Assembly (NCBI GenBank): GCA_016219375.1
Contig: JACRNC010000008.1
Span: 1-64,000, forward strand
Length of the DNA stretch: 64,000 nt
Reading direction: 5' to 3'
Source: Burkholderiales bacterium
GTDB lineage: Bacteria; Pseudomonadota; Gammaproteobacteria; Burkholderiales; Burkholderiaceae_C
Part shown: in pieces, positions 43,919 through 52,970 of the stretch
Layout of the letters: the number at the start of each line of letters is the position of its first letter
Numbering within the stretch: the stretch's first letter is position 1
Program-made: the position numbers and the translations under genes
Notes under the pieces: generated by a model
Told to the model about the DNA's origin: nothing
Seen by the model: the letters and a program-made list of their open reading frames with translations, nothing else
Database searches by the model: none

Positions 43919-46900
43919 ATGCAAGACGCCCGCACCCCCGTCCCGCCTGCAGCCCAGCCGCTCGATGCCGGCACGCCGCCCACCGTGGCCAACCTGCCGC
44001 CCCAGCCCATCACCGAAGAAGTGCTGCTGGAGAAATACGCCAAGGGCGACGAGCAGACCGCCCAGGCCCTGCACCAGCGCGTGGCCCGCGCCCTGGCCCA
44101 GGCCGAGCCGCCCGAGCAGCGCGCGCAATGGGAGACGCGCTTCCTGCAGACGCTGGAGCGCGGCTTCATCCCGGCCGGGCGCATCCAGTCGGCCGCCGGC
44201 ACCGGGCTGTCGGCCACGCTGATCAACTGCTTCGTGCAGCCGGTGGGCGATGCCATCGCCGAGCTGGAGGAGGGCTTCGCCGGCATCTACACCGCGCTCA
44301 CCGAAGCGGCGGAGACCATGCGCCGCGGCGGCGGCGTGGGCTATGACTTCTCGCGCATCCGCCCGCGCGGCGCCTGGGTGGGCAGCACGCGCAGCAGCGC
44401 CTCCGGCCCGGTGAGCTACATGCGCGTGTTCGACCGCTCGTGCGAGACGGTGGAGTCCGCCGGCAGTCGCCGCGGCGCGCAGATGGGCGTGCTGCGCTGC
44501 GACCACCCGGACATCGAGGAGTTCATCCACGCCAAGGACTCGGGCGACCTGCGCAACTTCAACATCTCGGTGGGCGTGACCGACGCCTTCATGGAGGCGG
44601 TGCAGGCCGATGCCGAGATCGACCTCGTCCACCGCGCCGAGCCCGGGCCCAAGCAGAAGGAGGCCGGCGCCCATCCGCTGCCTCAAGCGGACGGCAGCGT
44701 GCTGTGGTCCTACCGCAAGGTGCGCGCCCGCGACCTGTGGGACCAGATCATGCGGTCCACCTACGACCATGCCGAGCCCGGCGTGCTCTTCCTGGACACC
44801 ATCAACCGCGACAACAACCTGGCCTACTGCGAGACCATCTCGGCGACCAACCCGTGCGTGACAGCCGACACACGGCTTGCTACGCAACATGGGCTGATGC
44901 GTATCGGGGATCTCTACGCGCAGCAATTGCCGCTGCAGGTCACCGTGGACGTCCGCGCCTTCGGCTGCAACGAGCGGCGCACGGAAATCCGCCCCGCCGT
45001 ACCGGCTTTCATGACCGCTCGCGATGCTGAGGTCTTCCGCGTCACGACGGCCGAGGGCTACGAGATCGAAGCGACCGCCTGGCACGACTTCTACACCCGA
45101 CGCGGCAAGGTCAAGCTGTCGGAGCTGCAGCTCGGCGACGAGCTGCTCGTGCAGTGCGGCAAGGGACAGTTCGGCCCGCGGGGCACCGAGGAGCTAGGCA
45201 TCCTGATCGGTCTGATCGCGGGCGACGGCCACTTCACCCATCGCGGCAAGGGCCAAGAGGCCGCCGTCCTCAACCTGTGGAACGAGGACCGCGAGCTGGC
45301 CGGGCGCGTGGTGGACACGGTCAATACGCTGATTGCCGGCGTGTCATTGGCGCCTCGCGGCTACCGCGTGGGCAGCGTGGCCGTGCCCGAGCGCAATCTG
45401 GTCATCATCCGCTCGGTGATGCTAGCCCGCGCGCTGGCACAACTGGGCTTCACCCGAGAGACCAAGCTGCGCGTGCCCGAGATCGTCTGGCAGGGCTCCG
45501 AAGCCTGCGTGCGCGGGTATCTGCGCGGGCTGTTCCAGACCGATGGAACGGTCAACGTTTCGTCCTCGCGGCAGACCTGCTCCATCCGGCTGACTTCGGT
45601 TCACCGCCCGCTGCTGCAGGATGTGCAGATCCTGCTGGCCAACTTCGGAGTCTTCACCCGTATCCATGAGCGCCGCGAAGCCGGCGATCGGCTGCTGCCC
45701 GACGGCAAAGGCGGCCAGAAGCTCTACACCTGCCAGACGCTGCATGAGCTGATCATCGAAGGCGAATCCCGCGAAGTCTTCATGCGCAAGGTCGGCTTCC
45801 TGCTCGACAACAAGCTCAGCAAATACGCGAGTTGGGTGGCCGGCAAGCACCTGCTCAAGACCCAGCGCTTCACCGCGCGCGTGGAGCGCATCGAGCCCAT
45901 CGGGCGACAACCCGTCTTCGACACCACTCAGCCCGACCACCACACGGTGATCTTCAATGGTTTGGTCACGGGGCAGTGCGCGGAGCAGCCGCTGCCGCCC
46001 TACGGCTGCTGCTGCCTGGGCTCGATCGACCTGACGCGCTTCGTGCTCGACCCCTTCGAGCCCACGGCGCGCTTCGACAGCGAGCGCTTTGCCGAGGTCG
46101 CGCGCACCGCCGTGCGCATGCTCGACAACGTGCTGGACGTGACCGTGTGGCCGCTGCCTCAGCAGGCGCAGGAGGCGGCCAACAAGCGCCGCGTCGGCCT
46201 GGGCTTCACCGGGCTGGGCGATGCGCTGGTCATGCTGGGCCTGCGCTACGACACCCCCGAGGCGCGCAACATGGCGTCGAAGATCGCCGAGGAGATGCGC
46301 GACGTGGCCTACGAGGCCTCGGTGGATCTGGCCCGCGAGCGCGGCGCCTTCCCGCTCTTCAATGCCGACCTGTACCTCAGCGGCCAGCACTTCGCCCAGC
46401 GCCTGCCGCAGCCGCTGAAGGACCGCATCCGCCGCCACGGCCTGCGCAACTCGCACCTGCTGTCCATCGCGCCCACCGGCACCATCAGCCTGGCCTTCGC
46501 CGACAACGCCAGCAACGGCATCGAGCCGGCCTTCAGCTGGCGCTACACCCGGCGCAAGCGCATGCCCGACGGCAGCTTCAAGGAAGTGGCCGTCGAGGAC
46601 CACGCCTGGCGCCTGTACCGCCACCTCAAGGGCGAGGAGGCGCCGCTGACCCCGGCCTTCGTCACCGCGCTGGAGATGAGCGCCAAGGACCACGCGGCGA
46701 TGGTCGCGGCCGTGGCGCCCTACATCGACACCGCCATCAGCAAGACGGTCAACGTGCCGGCCGACTACCCGTATGCCGACTTCCAGAACCTGTACCTGCA
46801 GGCCTGGGAATCCGGCCTGAAGGGCCTGGCCACCTACCGGCCCAACGCGGTGCTGGGCGCGGTGCTCTCCACCGGCGCGCCGGCCGCGCCGGCTGCTGCG

Positions 46901-48013
46901 CCGCTGCAGCTGCCCGATGCCAACCAGCGCCTGGCGCTGGACCGTCTGCCCGCGCCGGTGCTCGCCTCGCTGCGCTGGCCCAGCCGGCCCGACCTGCCCG
47001 GCGGCAACCCGGCCTGGGCCTACATGATCCGCCACCCCTTCGGCGAGTTCGCCCTCTTCGTCGGCGAACTGGCGGAGGAGGCGGCCAGCGGCGCCGCATC
47101 AGGCGACGGTGCGGCGCGCGCCCCGCGCACCCGGCCCTTCGAGGTCTGGGTCAACGGTACCGAGCAGCCGCGCGGCCTGGGTGCGCTGGCCAAGACGCTG
47201 TCGATGGACCTGCGCGCCAACGACGCGGCCTGGCTGCAGCTCAAGCTCGATGCGCTGTCCACCGTGGCCGAGGAGCGGGCCTTCGAGATGCCCTTCCCGC
47301 CGCACGGCGAGCGCCGGCTCTTCCCCGGCGTGGTGGCCGCCACCGCGGCCGTCATCCGCTGGCGCTGCGAGCAGCTCAAGGCCCTGCCCCGCCTGGGCCG
47401 CACCGGCCCCACGCCGGTGATCGACGCCATGTTCTCCGAGGACGAGCCCAAGACCGGCCCCAACGGCACGCTGGCCTGGGCCGTGGACATCGACAACCCG
47501 GCCACCGGCGAGGACTTCACCGTCACGCTCAAGGAGATCACCCTGCCCGGCCCCGACGGCAGCACCGTCACGCGCCCCTGCGCGGTGGGCTTCTCGGGCA
47601 ACTACCCGCGCGCCTACGACGGCCTGGCCCGCCTGCTGTCGCTGGACATGCGCGTGGTCGACCCGGCCTGGATCGGCATGAAGCTGCGCAAGCTGCTCAA
47701 CTACGCCGAGCCCCTGGGCCACTTCATGGCCTTCGTCCCCGGCCTGCCCCACGGCGAGCGCCGCCAGCAGACCTGGCCGTCCACCGTGGCCTACCTGGCG
47801 CGCCTCATCATCCACCGCTACGCCATGCTCGGCGTGCTGGACGAGAGCGGCTACCCGCTGCGCGACATGGGCGTGCTGGAGTCCCCGCGCGACAAGGCCA
47901 GCAGCTCACCACTCGCCGGCCGCCCCTGCCCCGAATGCGGCAATGCCACGGTCATCCACAAGGACGGCTGCGATTTCTGCACGGCCTGTGGGTATGTGGG
48001 GCAGTGTGGGTGA
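43919..48013 (+). CDS. nrdJ: Adenosylcobalamin-dependent (class II) ribonucleotide reductase, intein-containing
   Basis: 1364 residues as encoded, 990 after removal of the 374-residue intein (residues 313-686). Start ATG 43919 gives a conventional N-terminus ([17 protein letters not shown]). It has [10 protein letters not shown], the class II motifs [23 protein letters not shown]-type wording, DTINRDNNL and [18 protein letters not shown], where the Cys is the presumed thiyl-radical residue. Later come [23 protein letters not shown] and [17 protein letters not shown]. The C-terminal region has two TSCPD-like repeats and ends in a zinc-ribbon-like [21 protein letters not shown] tail. It converts ribonucleotides to deoxyribonucleotides with B12. 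The last 81 bases recur at 49597-49677. Confidence 0.96.
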   Translation: MQDARTPVPPAAQPLDAGTPPTVANLPPQPITEEVLLEKYAKGDEQTAQALHQRVARALAQAEPPEQRAQWETRFLQTLERGFIPAGRIQSAAGTGLSATLINCFVQPVGDAIAELEEGFAGIYTALTEAAETMRRGGGVGYDFSRIRPRGAWVGSTRSSASGPVSYMRVFDRSCETVESAGSRRGAQMGVLRCDHPDIEEFIHAKDSGDLRNFNISVGVTDAFMEAVQADAEIDLVHRAEPGPKQKEAGAHPLPQADGSVLWSYRKVRARDLWDQIMRSTYDHAEPGVLFLDTINRDNNLAYCETISATNPCVTADTRLATQHGLMRIGDLYAQQLPLQVTVDVRAFGCNERRTEIRPAVPAFMTARDAEVFRVTTAEGYEIEATAWHDFYTRRGKVKLSELQLGDELLVQCGKGQFGPRGTEELGILIGLIAGDGHFTHRGKGQEAAVLNLWNEDRELAGRVVDTVNTLIAGVSLAPRGYRVGSVAVPERNLVIIRSVMLARALAQLGFTRETKLRVPEIVWQGSEACVRGYLRGLFQTDGTVNVSSSRQTCSIRLTSVHRPLLQDVQILLANFGVFTRIHERREAGDRLLPDGKGGQKLYTCQTLHELIIEGESREVFMRKVGFLLDNKLSKYASWVAGKHLLKTQRFTARVERIEPIGRQPVFDTTQPDHHTVIFNGLVTGQCAEQPLPPYGCCCLGSIDLTRFVLDPFEPTARFDSERFAEVARTAVRMLDNVLDVTVWPLPQQAQEAANKRRVGLGFTGLGDALVMLGLRYDTPEARNMASKIAEEMRDVAYEASVDLARERGAFPLFNADLYLSGQHFAQRLPQPLKDRIRRHGLRNSHLLSIAPTGTISLAFADNASNGIEPAFSWRYTRRKRMPDGSFKEVAVEDHAWRLYRHLKGEEAPLTPAFVTALEMSAKDHAAMVAAVAPYIDTAISKTVNVPADYPYADFQNLYLQAWESGLKGLATYRPNAVLGAVLSTGAPAAPAAAPLQLPDANQRLALDRLPAPVLASLRWPSRPDLPGGNPAWAYMIRHPFGEFALFVGELAEEAASGAASGDGAARAPRTRPFEVWVNGTEQPRGLGALAKTLSMDLRANDAAWLQLKLDALSTVAEERAFEMPFPPHGERRLFPGVVAATAAVIRWRCEQLKALPRLGRTGPTPVIDAMFSEDEPKTGPNGTLAWAVDIDNPATGEDFTVTLKEITLPGPDGSTVTRPCAVGFSGNYPRAYDGLARLLSLDMRVVDPAWIGMKLRKLLNYAEPLGHFMAFVPGLPHGERRQQTWPSTVAYLARLIIHRYAMLGVLDESGYPLRDMGVLESPRDKASSSPLAGRPCPECGNATVIHKDGCDFCTACGYVGQCG
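44855..45976 (+). mobile_element. Intein with LAGLIDADG homing endonuclease, inserted in nrdJ
   Basis: 374 codons in frame with nrdJ. Cys1 starts [20 protein letters not shown] (block A). TAWH in [14 protein letters not shown] is the block B TxxH. Endonuclease blocks are [14 protein letters not shown] (block C) and [15 protein letters not shown] (block E). The C-terminal blocks F and G run [17 protein letters not shown] to [15 protein letters not shown], followed by the +1 Cys of the host. The penultimate His and final Asn of ordinary inteins are replaced by Gly and Gln; Gln-ending inteins exist and splice. Flanking host sequence (ATNP and [10 protein letters not shown]) joins to a normal NrdJ motif. 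Codon use is slightly AT-richer than the host gene. Confidence 0.95.
47933..48013 (+). repeat. 81-bp direct repeat, copy 1: 3' end of the intact nrdJ
   Basis: It begins GAATG and ends with the nrdJ stop codon. Copy 2 (49597-49677) matches at 73 of 81 positions by my count. Five of the eight differences are synonymous third-position changes (Asp, Ala, Cys, Cys, Gly codons), so both copies have been under protein-level selection or were exchanged with homologues. Confidence 0.92.
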
Positions 48014-48038
48014 GGGCGGAGCGCGGCCGAGGCCTCGC

Positions 48039-49160
48039 TCACCTTGGGTGGTCCGCGATACGGAAGCTCACCTTCAAGTCATTGAGCCAGGACACCTCCA
48101 GCAAGCCATCGTGCTGCATGCGGCCCACGACGATGCCCGCATGCACACCAATGCGCTGAGCAAAAGCCGTCACTGCGGCTCGCGTCCTTGGGATCTGCGC
48201 CATGACGCCCGCCTGCTCAGGCGAGATGAGCCAATCCCGGGCCCAGAGGTCGGCCTCACGCTCCTCCGGTGATTCGCTCCCCGTCTTGTTCAGGTCGTCT
48301 AGGAAAACCGCCCTCTTCTGCTTGCCATGCAGAAGGATGTGGGCCGCCTCATGGAAGAAGCTGAACCAGAACTTGTCGTTGGTCTTGCCATACAGGGACA
48401 ACTGAATGAGCGGCCGGTTAGGGCCCAACCACCGCGCCACGCCAGACACATGAGCCCGTGGCAACGCAGGCACCAGCGCAAACGCGACGCCGGCGTCTTG
48501 CAGGAGGCCCCTCAATCGGGGTTCGAACTCATCTGGCTGCAATCGGGTCAAGGCCCTGATTGATTCCAATGCCCGGCGAAACTTGGCCTCGTCATAGCGA
48601 GCCCCGTCCAAACGCTCGGCCGCCCGCTCGCCCAGACGCAGCCAGGCGGACACGGCGCCCACATCAGCCTGATCTGCGCGGGTCCGACGAAAAGCCAGCT
48701 CCATCTGGCCGTAGTGGCGCTCCCACTGCTCAGGGCTGGCGACGCCGAAGAACGCGAGCAACTCGCCCACGAGGGCCGGCTTCGCTTCAGCGTTCAGCCG
48801 GCAAGGGGACAGCACCCCCAGTCTCATCAGATCTCTCACCGGGAAGCGCTCCAGCCACGACACCATGGCCGCATTGCGGGATGCCGCATCCTGCAAGGCC
48901 GCACGCTCGCGGTATTGCGCCTCACGGCTCAGCCAAAAGCCCACCGAACCACCCAGCACGTTGTGCAGCCGGATGGCCGCCTCCTCGGACAGTGGCACCT
49001 TGCCCTTGATGAGTTGGTTGACGTGCTTGAGCGAAAAGCCCAGCCGCTCCGCCAGCTCCTGCTGCGCCCAGCCGCGCTCCGCCATCAAGTCAGCAATGGT
49101 GTCCCCAGGCGGCGAGACCCAATCCGGCGCGAACACCTCTGCTTGCGGCCTGTCAGTCAT
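48039..49160 (-). CDS. HigA-type antitoxin with XRE HTH and ImmA/IrrE-like metalloprotease domain
   Basis: 373 residues from ATG 49160, which overlaps the toxin stop (ATGACTGA); an ATG 7 codons earlier is also open. The N-terminal HTH reads GWAQQELAERLGFSLKHVNQLIKG, as in HigA antitoxins. The C-terminal part has the zinc-protease motif FHEAAHILLHGK (HEAAH) and EEREADLWARDWLI, as in ImmA/IrrE proteins. It is much longer than classical HigA (about 100 residues). It should bind and neutralise the upstream toxin and repress the operon; the protease may cleave itself, toxin or another repressor. Its 3' end is 25 bp from the nrdJ stop codon. Confidence 0.88.
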   Translation of the reverse strand: MTDRPQAEVFAPDWVSPPGDTIADLMAERGWAQQELAERLGFSLKHVNQLIKGKVPLSEEAAIRLHNVLGGSVGFWLSREAQYRERAALQDAASRNAAMVSWLERFPVRDLMRLGVLSPCRLNAEAKPALVGELLAFFGVASPEQWERHYGQMELAFRRTRADQADVGAVSAWLRLGERAAERLDGARYDEAKFRRALESIRALTRLQPDEFEPRLRGLLQDAGVAFALVPALPRAHVSGVARWLGPNRPLIQLSLYGKTNDKFWFSFFHEAAHILLHGKQKRAVFLDDLNKTGSESPEEREADLWARDWLISPEQAGVMAQIPRTRAAVTAFAQRIGVHAGIVVGRMQHDGLLEVSWLNDLKVSFRIADHPR

Positions 49161-49482
49161 GGTAGTCCCCGATGAATTCAATGCACACGATGGTCACGGC
49201 AGACCAATCGACCGATGCGTCATCGCGCCGCGGGATCGGATCGTTGGCGGGAGCAAATACAAGGCGCCAGCCGCCAGCAAGATCAACGGCGAACTGTCCC
49301 CGCCGGTCGCCCTTGAGCGGATGCGGGTTGCCTGCAACCAAGTCGCTTACGCGAGCCGCGGCCATCATGTCCGCCAATCGGGCCTGGAGCTTCCGAGCAC
49401 CCGCATCACCAAGCGTCCTTCTTGCAACGGCACCCTTCTCACACAGCTCGCGCAGCCGCTTGTCCTTGAAGCGAATCTCCAA
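49153..49482 (-). CDS. HigB/RelE-type toxin (plasmid maintenance killer-like)
   Basis: 109 residues from a TTG at 49482, preceded by AGGGGG; the only in-frame start giving a normal N-terminus (LEIRFKDKRLRELCEKGAVARR). Wording GDAGARKLQARLADMMAAARVSDL and NPHPLKGDRRGQFAVDLAGGWRLVFAP is typical of the HigB/RelE superfamily, mRNA interferases that cut messages at the ribosome. It precedes the antitoxin gene, the HigBA order (toxin first), with an 8-base overlap. A palindrome upstream is the likely operator. Confidence 0.88.
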   Translation of the reverse strand: MEIRFKDKRLRELCEKGAVARRTLGDAGARKLQARLADMMAAARVSDLVAGNPHPLKGDRRGQFAVDLAGGWRLVFAPANDPIPRRDDASVDWSAVTIVCIEFIGDYHD

Positions 49483-49515
49483 ACACGCCCCCTGACCACT
49501 GAACAAGGACAGCAC

Positions 49516-49532
49516 TTTACCAGACAGGTAAA
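49516..49532 (-). promoter_or_regulatory. Putative operator of the HigBA-type operon
   Basis: TTTACC, five bases, GGTAAA, about 34 bp upstream of the toxin start. A short palindrome at the promoter of a TA operon is the expected site for autorepression by the HTH antitoxin. Binding is inferred. Confidence 0.55.
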
Positions 49533-49596
49533 AGCGAGAGACTGCGTCGTGCGCGGCAAGACCACCTTGCCCTTTGATCAGGTACTGACCATGCCG

Positions 49597-49677
49597 GAAT
49601 GGGGCGGTGCCACGGTCATCCACAAGGACGGCTGCGACTTCTGCACGGCTTGCGGGTATGTGGGGCAGTGCGGCTGA
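49597..49677 (+). repeat. 81-bp direct repeat, copy 2: orphan nrdJ 3' end
   Basis: It encodes the zinc-ribbon-like tail of NrdJ ([19 protein letters not shown]) and a stop in phase, but no nrdJ body precedes it. Immediately upstream sequence (CCATGCC) still echoes the TGCCCC of copy 1. It lies 114 bp past the toxin start. The simplest reading is that it is the original end of nrdJ, displaced when the TA module arrived with a replacement end. Confidence 0.9.
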
Positions 49678-49707
49678 AGCCGGCTGGCGGCCGGCGGTGC
49701 CGCGGCG

Positions 49708-50034
49708 CTGCTGGACCAAGGTGACCCGTTCGCTGCAGGGCTGCAGCGCGGCATCGGCCGTCAGCAGGCGCAAGGGCTCCGTCAAGGCCTTGCGCAACCA
49801 GCAGGCGGTCGAACGCATCACCGTGATGGACCGGCAGCCGGGCGACCTCGGCGGCATGCAGGGCGCTCACGGGCGGGTGCCGCTAGCCGCTGGGCTCGAT
49901 GGCTGCAGCCACTTCGTGCGGATCGGCTGCAATCTTGCCCAGCCTGGCCTTGATGGCGATCTCCCAGACCGAGGCCTCCGACACGTAGACCTCGTCGGCC
50001 GACGCGATCAGCCGCCGCGTCGGCGCGGTCAGGC
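49708..50034 (-). pseudogene. Broken PIN-domain (VapC-like) toxin gene
   Basis: Minus-strand frames joined together give a VapC-like protein: LTAPTRRLIASADEVYVSEASVWEIAIKARLGKI, then an in-frame TAG (49883-49885), then the same frame HAAEVARLPVHHGDAFDRLLVAQ, then a frameshift to TEPLRLLTADAALQPCSERVTLV. The start (normally MKxLLDTHxLLW with the first catalytic Asp) is missing, replaced by unrelated sequence near 50040. So it has at least one stop, one frameshift and a 5' truncation. It lies between the orphan nrdJ tail and gmhA. No antitoxin gene remains. Confidence 0.82.
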
Positions 50035-50127
50035 GGCGTGACCTGCCACGCGCTATCCCTTTGGCCACGGGGAGGAACACGCGCCGCGGATAATGCCGGC
50101 CTGCTTTTCGCCTCTGCTCCGACCCCC

Positions 50128-50697
50128 ATGCCCACCCTGCTCGAAGCCAACATCGCCGACCAGATCCGTCTTCTTGAGCAGGCGCGTGCGTTGTCGCCCG
50201 TCGTGGAGCAGGCCGGCGCCGTGCTGGCCGAGGCGCTGCGCGGGGGCCACAAGATCATGTTCTGCGGCAACGGCGGCTCGGCGGCGGACAGCCAGCATCT
50301 GGCGGCCGAGCTGACCGGGCGCTTCATCAAGGACCGGCGGCCGCTGGCGGCGATGGCGCTGAGCACCGACACCTCGGCCCTGACCTGCATCGGCAACGAC
50401 TACAGCTTCGACGACGTGTTCGCACGCCAGGTCACCGGCCTGGGCCGTGCGGGCGACGTGCTGGTGGGCATCTCCACCTCGGGCAACTCGGGCAACGTGA
50501 TCCGCGCGGTGGAGGCGGCCCAGGGCGCGGGCATGAAGGTGGTGGGCCTGCTCGGCCGCGACGGCGGCAAGCTCGCGCCGATGTGCGACGTGGCGGTGGT
50601 CGTGCCGCACAGCGTCACCGCGCGCATCCAGGAGTGCCACATCCTGATCGGCCACACGCTGTGCGGCCTGGTGGAGACGTCGCTGGGCCTGGCCTGA
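50128..50697 (+). CDS. gmhA: Sedoheptulose-7-phosphate isomerase
   Basis: 189 residues, normal length. The SIS fold shows GHKIMFCGNGGSAADSQHLAAEL, LALSTDTSALTCIGNDYSFDDVF, DVLVGISTSGNSGNVIRAVEAA and ECHILIGHTLCGLVE, all GmhA signatures. It converts sedoheptulose 7-phosphate to D-glycero-D-manno-heptose 7-phosphate, first step of the ADP-heptose route for LPS core. hldA and the hldC-gmhB fusion, on the opposite strand downstream, encode the next steps. Followed by a GT9 gene after 49 bp. Confidence 0.96.
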   Translation: MPTLLEANIADQIRLLEQARALSPVVEQAGAVLAEALRGGHKIMFCGNGGSAADSQHLAAELTGRFIKDRRPLAAMALSTDTSALTCIGNDYSFDDVFARQVTGLGRAGDVLVGISTSGNSGNVIRAVEAAQGAGMKVVGLLGRDGGKLAPMCDVAVVVPHSVTARIQECHILIGHTLCGLVETSLGLA

Positions 50698-50746
50698 GCC
50701 AGGCACCTCGTCGGCCGCTGCCCCTTCAGCGTTCTTCCTTCTCTTC

Positions 50747-51844
50747 TTGAACGCAGCCCAGCCCCCCACCGTGGCACCGCAGCCGCGGCGCATCCTCATC
50801 GTGCGCCTGTCGGCGCTGGGCGATGTGGTGATGGCCTCCGGGCTGATCCCCGCGCTCCAGGCGCGCTATCCGCAAGCGGAGCTGCACTGGGTGTGCGAGG
50901 CGGCCTGCGTGCCGCTGCTGCGCCACAACCCGCGCCTGGCCAGCGTGATCGTCTGGCCACGGCAGGAGTGGCAGGCGCTGCTGCGCGCGCGCCGTTACCT
51001 GGCGCTGTGGCGTGCCATTGGCGCCTTCCGCGCGCGGCTGCGGGCCCTGCGCTTCGACCTGGTGCTGGACTGCCAGGGCCTGCTCAAGAGCGCCCTCATC
51101 GCCTGGCTGACCGGCGCGCCGCGCCGCGTGGGGATCATCGCCCGCGAAGGCGGCCGCTGGCTGGTGCACGAGGTGGTCACGCCCGTGGCCGGGGCCGATC
51201 CGGTGATGGGCTCGGAGTACCGCCACCTGGCGCGCTACCTGGGCGCGCCGCAGGGCAGCTTCCGGCCCGACCTGGCCGTGGGCGACGAGCCGCGCAGCCG
51301 TGCCCGCGAGGCGCTGGCGCAGGAGGCGGCTGGCACGCCGTCCGCGCCCCAGCCGCTCACGGCCGTGGCCGCGCTGGCGCCCTTCACCACCCGGCCGCAG
51401 AAGCACTGGGTGGACGAGCATTGGCGCGACCTCTGCCAGCGGCTCATCGCCCGCGGCCTGCGCCCGGTCATCCTCGGCGGGCCGTCGGACCAGGAGGCCG
51501 CGCTGCGCCTGGTGGCGGGCCTGCCCGGCGTGGTCAGCCTGGCCGGCAAGCTGCGGCTGGACGAGAGCGCCGCGCTGATCGCCGACGCCCAGCTGCTGAT
51601 CGGCGTGGACACGGGGCTCACGCACATGGGCTCGGCCCTGGGCGTGCCCACGGTGGCGCTCTTCGGCTCCACCTGCCCCTACCGCCAGGGGCCCACGCCG
51701 CGCACGCGGGTGCTCTACGACGCCCTGCCGTGCTCGCCGTGCCGGCGCCGGCCGACCTGCGGCGGCGCCTACACCTGCATGCGCGGGCTGACGGTGGACC
51801 GCGTCATGCCCGTGGCCCTGGGCCTGCTGCAAGGCGCGCCATGA
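50747..51844 (+). CDS. GT9 heptosyltransferase-family glycosyltransferase (WaaC/WaaF-like)
   Basis: About 365 residues from a TTG at 50747; a GTG at 50771 is as good and neither has a clear ribosome site. N-terminal RRILIVRLSALGDVVMASGLIPAL is the GT9 start, followed by DLVLDCQGLLKSALIAWLTG, FTTRPQKHW, VILGGPSDQ and the ligand loop GVDTGLTHMGSALGVPTVALFGST. It resembles WaaC/RfaC more than WaaF because of the RLSALGD and DCQG wording, so heptose I transfer to Kdo is likely. Its stop overlaps the next start (ATGA). Confidence 0.88.
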   Translation: MNAAQPPTVAPQPRRILIVRLSALGDVVMASGLIPALQARYPQAELHWVCEAACVPLLRHNPRLASVIVWPRQEWQALLRARRYLALWRAIGAFRARLRALRFDLVLDCQGLLKSALIAWLTGAPRRVGIIAREGGRWLVHEVVTPVAGADPVMGSEYRHLARYLGAPQGSFRPDLAVGDEPRSRAREALAQEAAGTPSAPQPLTAVAALAPFTTRPQKHWVDEHWRDLCQRLIARGLRPVILGGPSDQEAALRLVAGLPGVVSLAGKLRLDESAALIADAQLLIGVDTGLTHMGSALGVPTVALFGSTCPYRQGPTPRTRVLYDALPCSPCRRRPTCGGAYTCMRGLTVDRVMPVALGLLQGAP

Positions 51845-52941
51845 AGGTGCTGCACGTCGAGGCCGGCATGCACCTCTACGGCGGGGCGCTGCAGGTGGTC
51901 TTCCTCCTGCGCGGGCTGCAGGCGCGCGGCATCGACAACGTGCTGGCCTGCCCGGCGGGCAGCGCCATCGCGCAGGAGGCCGCGCCGCACGCCCGCATCG
52001 CCGCCCTGCCGATGAAGGGCGATGCCGACGTGATGCTGGTGGGCCGGCTGCGCCGGCTCATGCGCCAGCTGCGGCCCGACTTGGTCCACCTGCACAGCCG
52101 CCGCGGCAGCGACATCTGGGGCGCCGTCGCGGCGCGGCTGGAGGGCGTCCCGGTGGTGCTGAGCCGCCGCGTGGACAACCCCGAGCCGCCCTGGCTGGCG
52201 CGCCTGAAGTACCGCCTGCACGACGAGGTGGTGACCATCTCTGACGGCATCCGCCAGGTGCTGCGCGCAGAAGGCGTGCCCGAGGCCAAGCTGCACTGCG
52301 TACCCAGCGCCGTGGACACGGAGCGCTACCGGCCCGACCGCGGCGCGCTGGCCTGGTTCCGCCAGACCTTCGGCGTGCAGGACGATGAGCTGGCCATCGG
52401 CATGGTGGCCCAGCTCATCGCCCGCAAGGGCCATGCGACGCTGCTGGACGCGCTGCCGGCCGTCGTCGCCCAGCAGCCCCGGCTCAAGGTGCTGCTCTTC
52501 GGCCAGGGCCCGCTGCAGCAGGAGCTGGCGCAGCGCATCGCCGCCGACCCGCTGTTGGCCCGCCATGTGCGCCTGCCCGGCTTCCGCAAGGACCTGGACC
52601 GCGTGCTGCCCTGCCTGGACGTGGTGGCCCATCCGGCCTTCATGGAGGGGCTGGGCGTGTCGCTGCTGCAGGCGGCGGCCTGCGGCGTGCCGGTGGTGGC
52701 CGGCCGCGCGGGCGGCATCCCGGAGATCGTGCGCCCGGGGCTCAACGGGGAGCTGATCGAGCCGGGCGATGCGCCCGCCCTGGCGCGCGAGCTGGGCAAG
52801 CTGCTGGGCTCACCCGAGCTGCGCCGCGCGTATGGCCAGGCCGGGCGGCAATGGGTGATGGCCCACTTCTCCATCGACGCGATGGTCGAGGGCAACCTGG
52901 CCGTCTACAGCGGCCTGCTGGCCCGGCGGCGCCAGGGCTGA
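51841..52941 (+). CDS. GT4 family glycosyltransferase
   Basis: 366 residues, GT-B fold. The N-terminal half has MKVLHVEAGMHLYGGALQV and VHLHSRRGSDIWGAVAAR. The C-terminal half has LAIGMVAQLIARKGHATLLDAL, VLLFGQGPLQQEL and the EX7E-like donor motif in HPAFMEGLGVSLLQAAACGVPVVAGRAGGIPEIV. Translationally coupled with the heptosyltransferase gene upstream, it most likely adds a hexose to the LPS core. The exact donor and acceptor are unknown. Confidence 0.88.
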   Translation: MKVLHVEAGMHLYGGALQVVFLLRGLQARGIDNVLACPAGSAIAQEAAPHARIAALPMKGDADVMLVGRLRRLMRQLRPDLVHLHSRRGSDIWGAVAARLEGVPVVLSRRVDNPEPPWLARLKYRLHDEVVTISDGIRQVLRAEGVPEAKLHCVPSAVDTERYRPDRGALAWFRQTFGVQDDELAIGMVAQLIARKGHATLLDALPAVVAQQPRLKVLLFGQGPLQQELAQRIAADPLLARHVRLPGFRKDLDRVLPCLDVVAHPAFMEGLGVSLLQAAACGVPVVAGRAGGIPEIVRPGLNGELIEPGDAPALARELGKLLGSPELRRAYGQAGRQWVMAHFSIDAMVEGNLAVYSGLLARRRQG

Positions 52942-52970
52942 GGCCCAGGCCCAGGTCAGTCGCTGCGCGC

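Noticed and set aside
48865-49677. Plus-strand frame of 270 codons opposite the TA operon ending in the nrdJ tail
   Set aside because: Only the final 25 or so codons (the duplicated nrdJ end) are meaningful; the rest is antisense to the antitoxin and toxin genes.
49607-50041. Plus-strand 144-codon frame after the second nrdJ tail
   Set aside because: It overlaps the VapC-like fossil on the other strand and has no recognisable domain.
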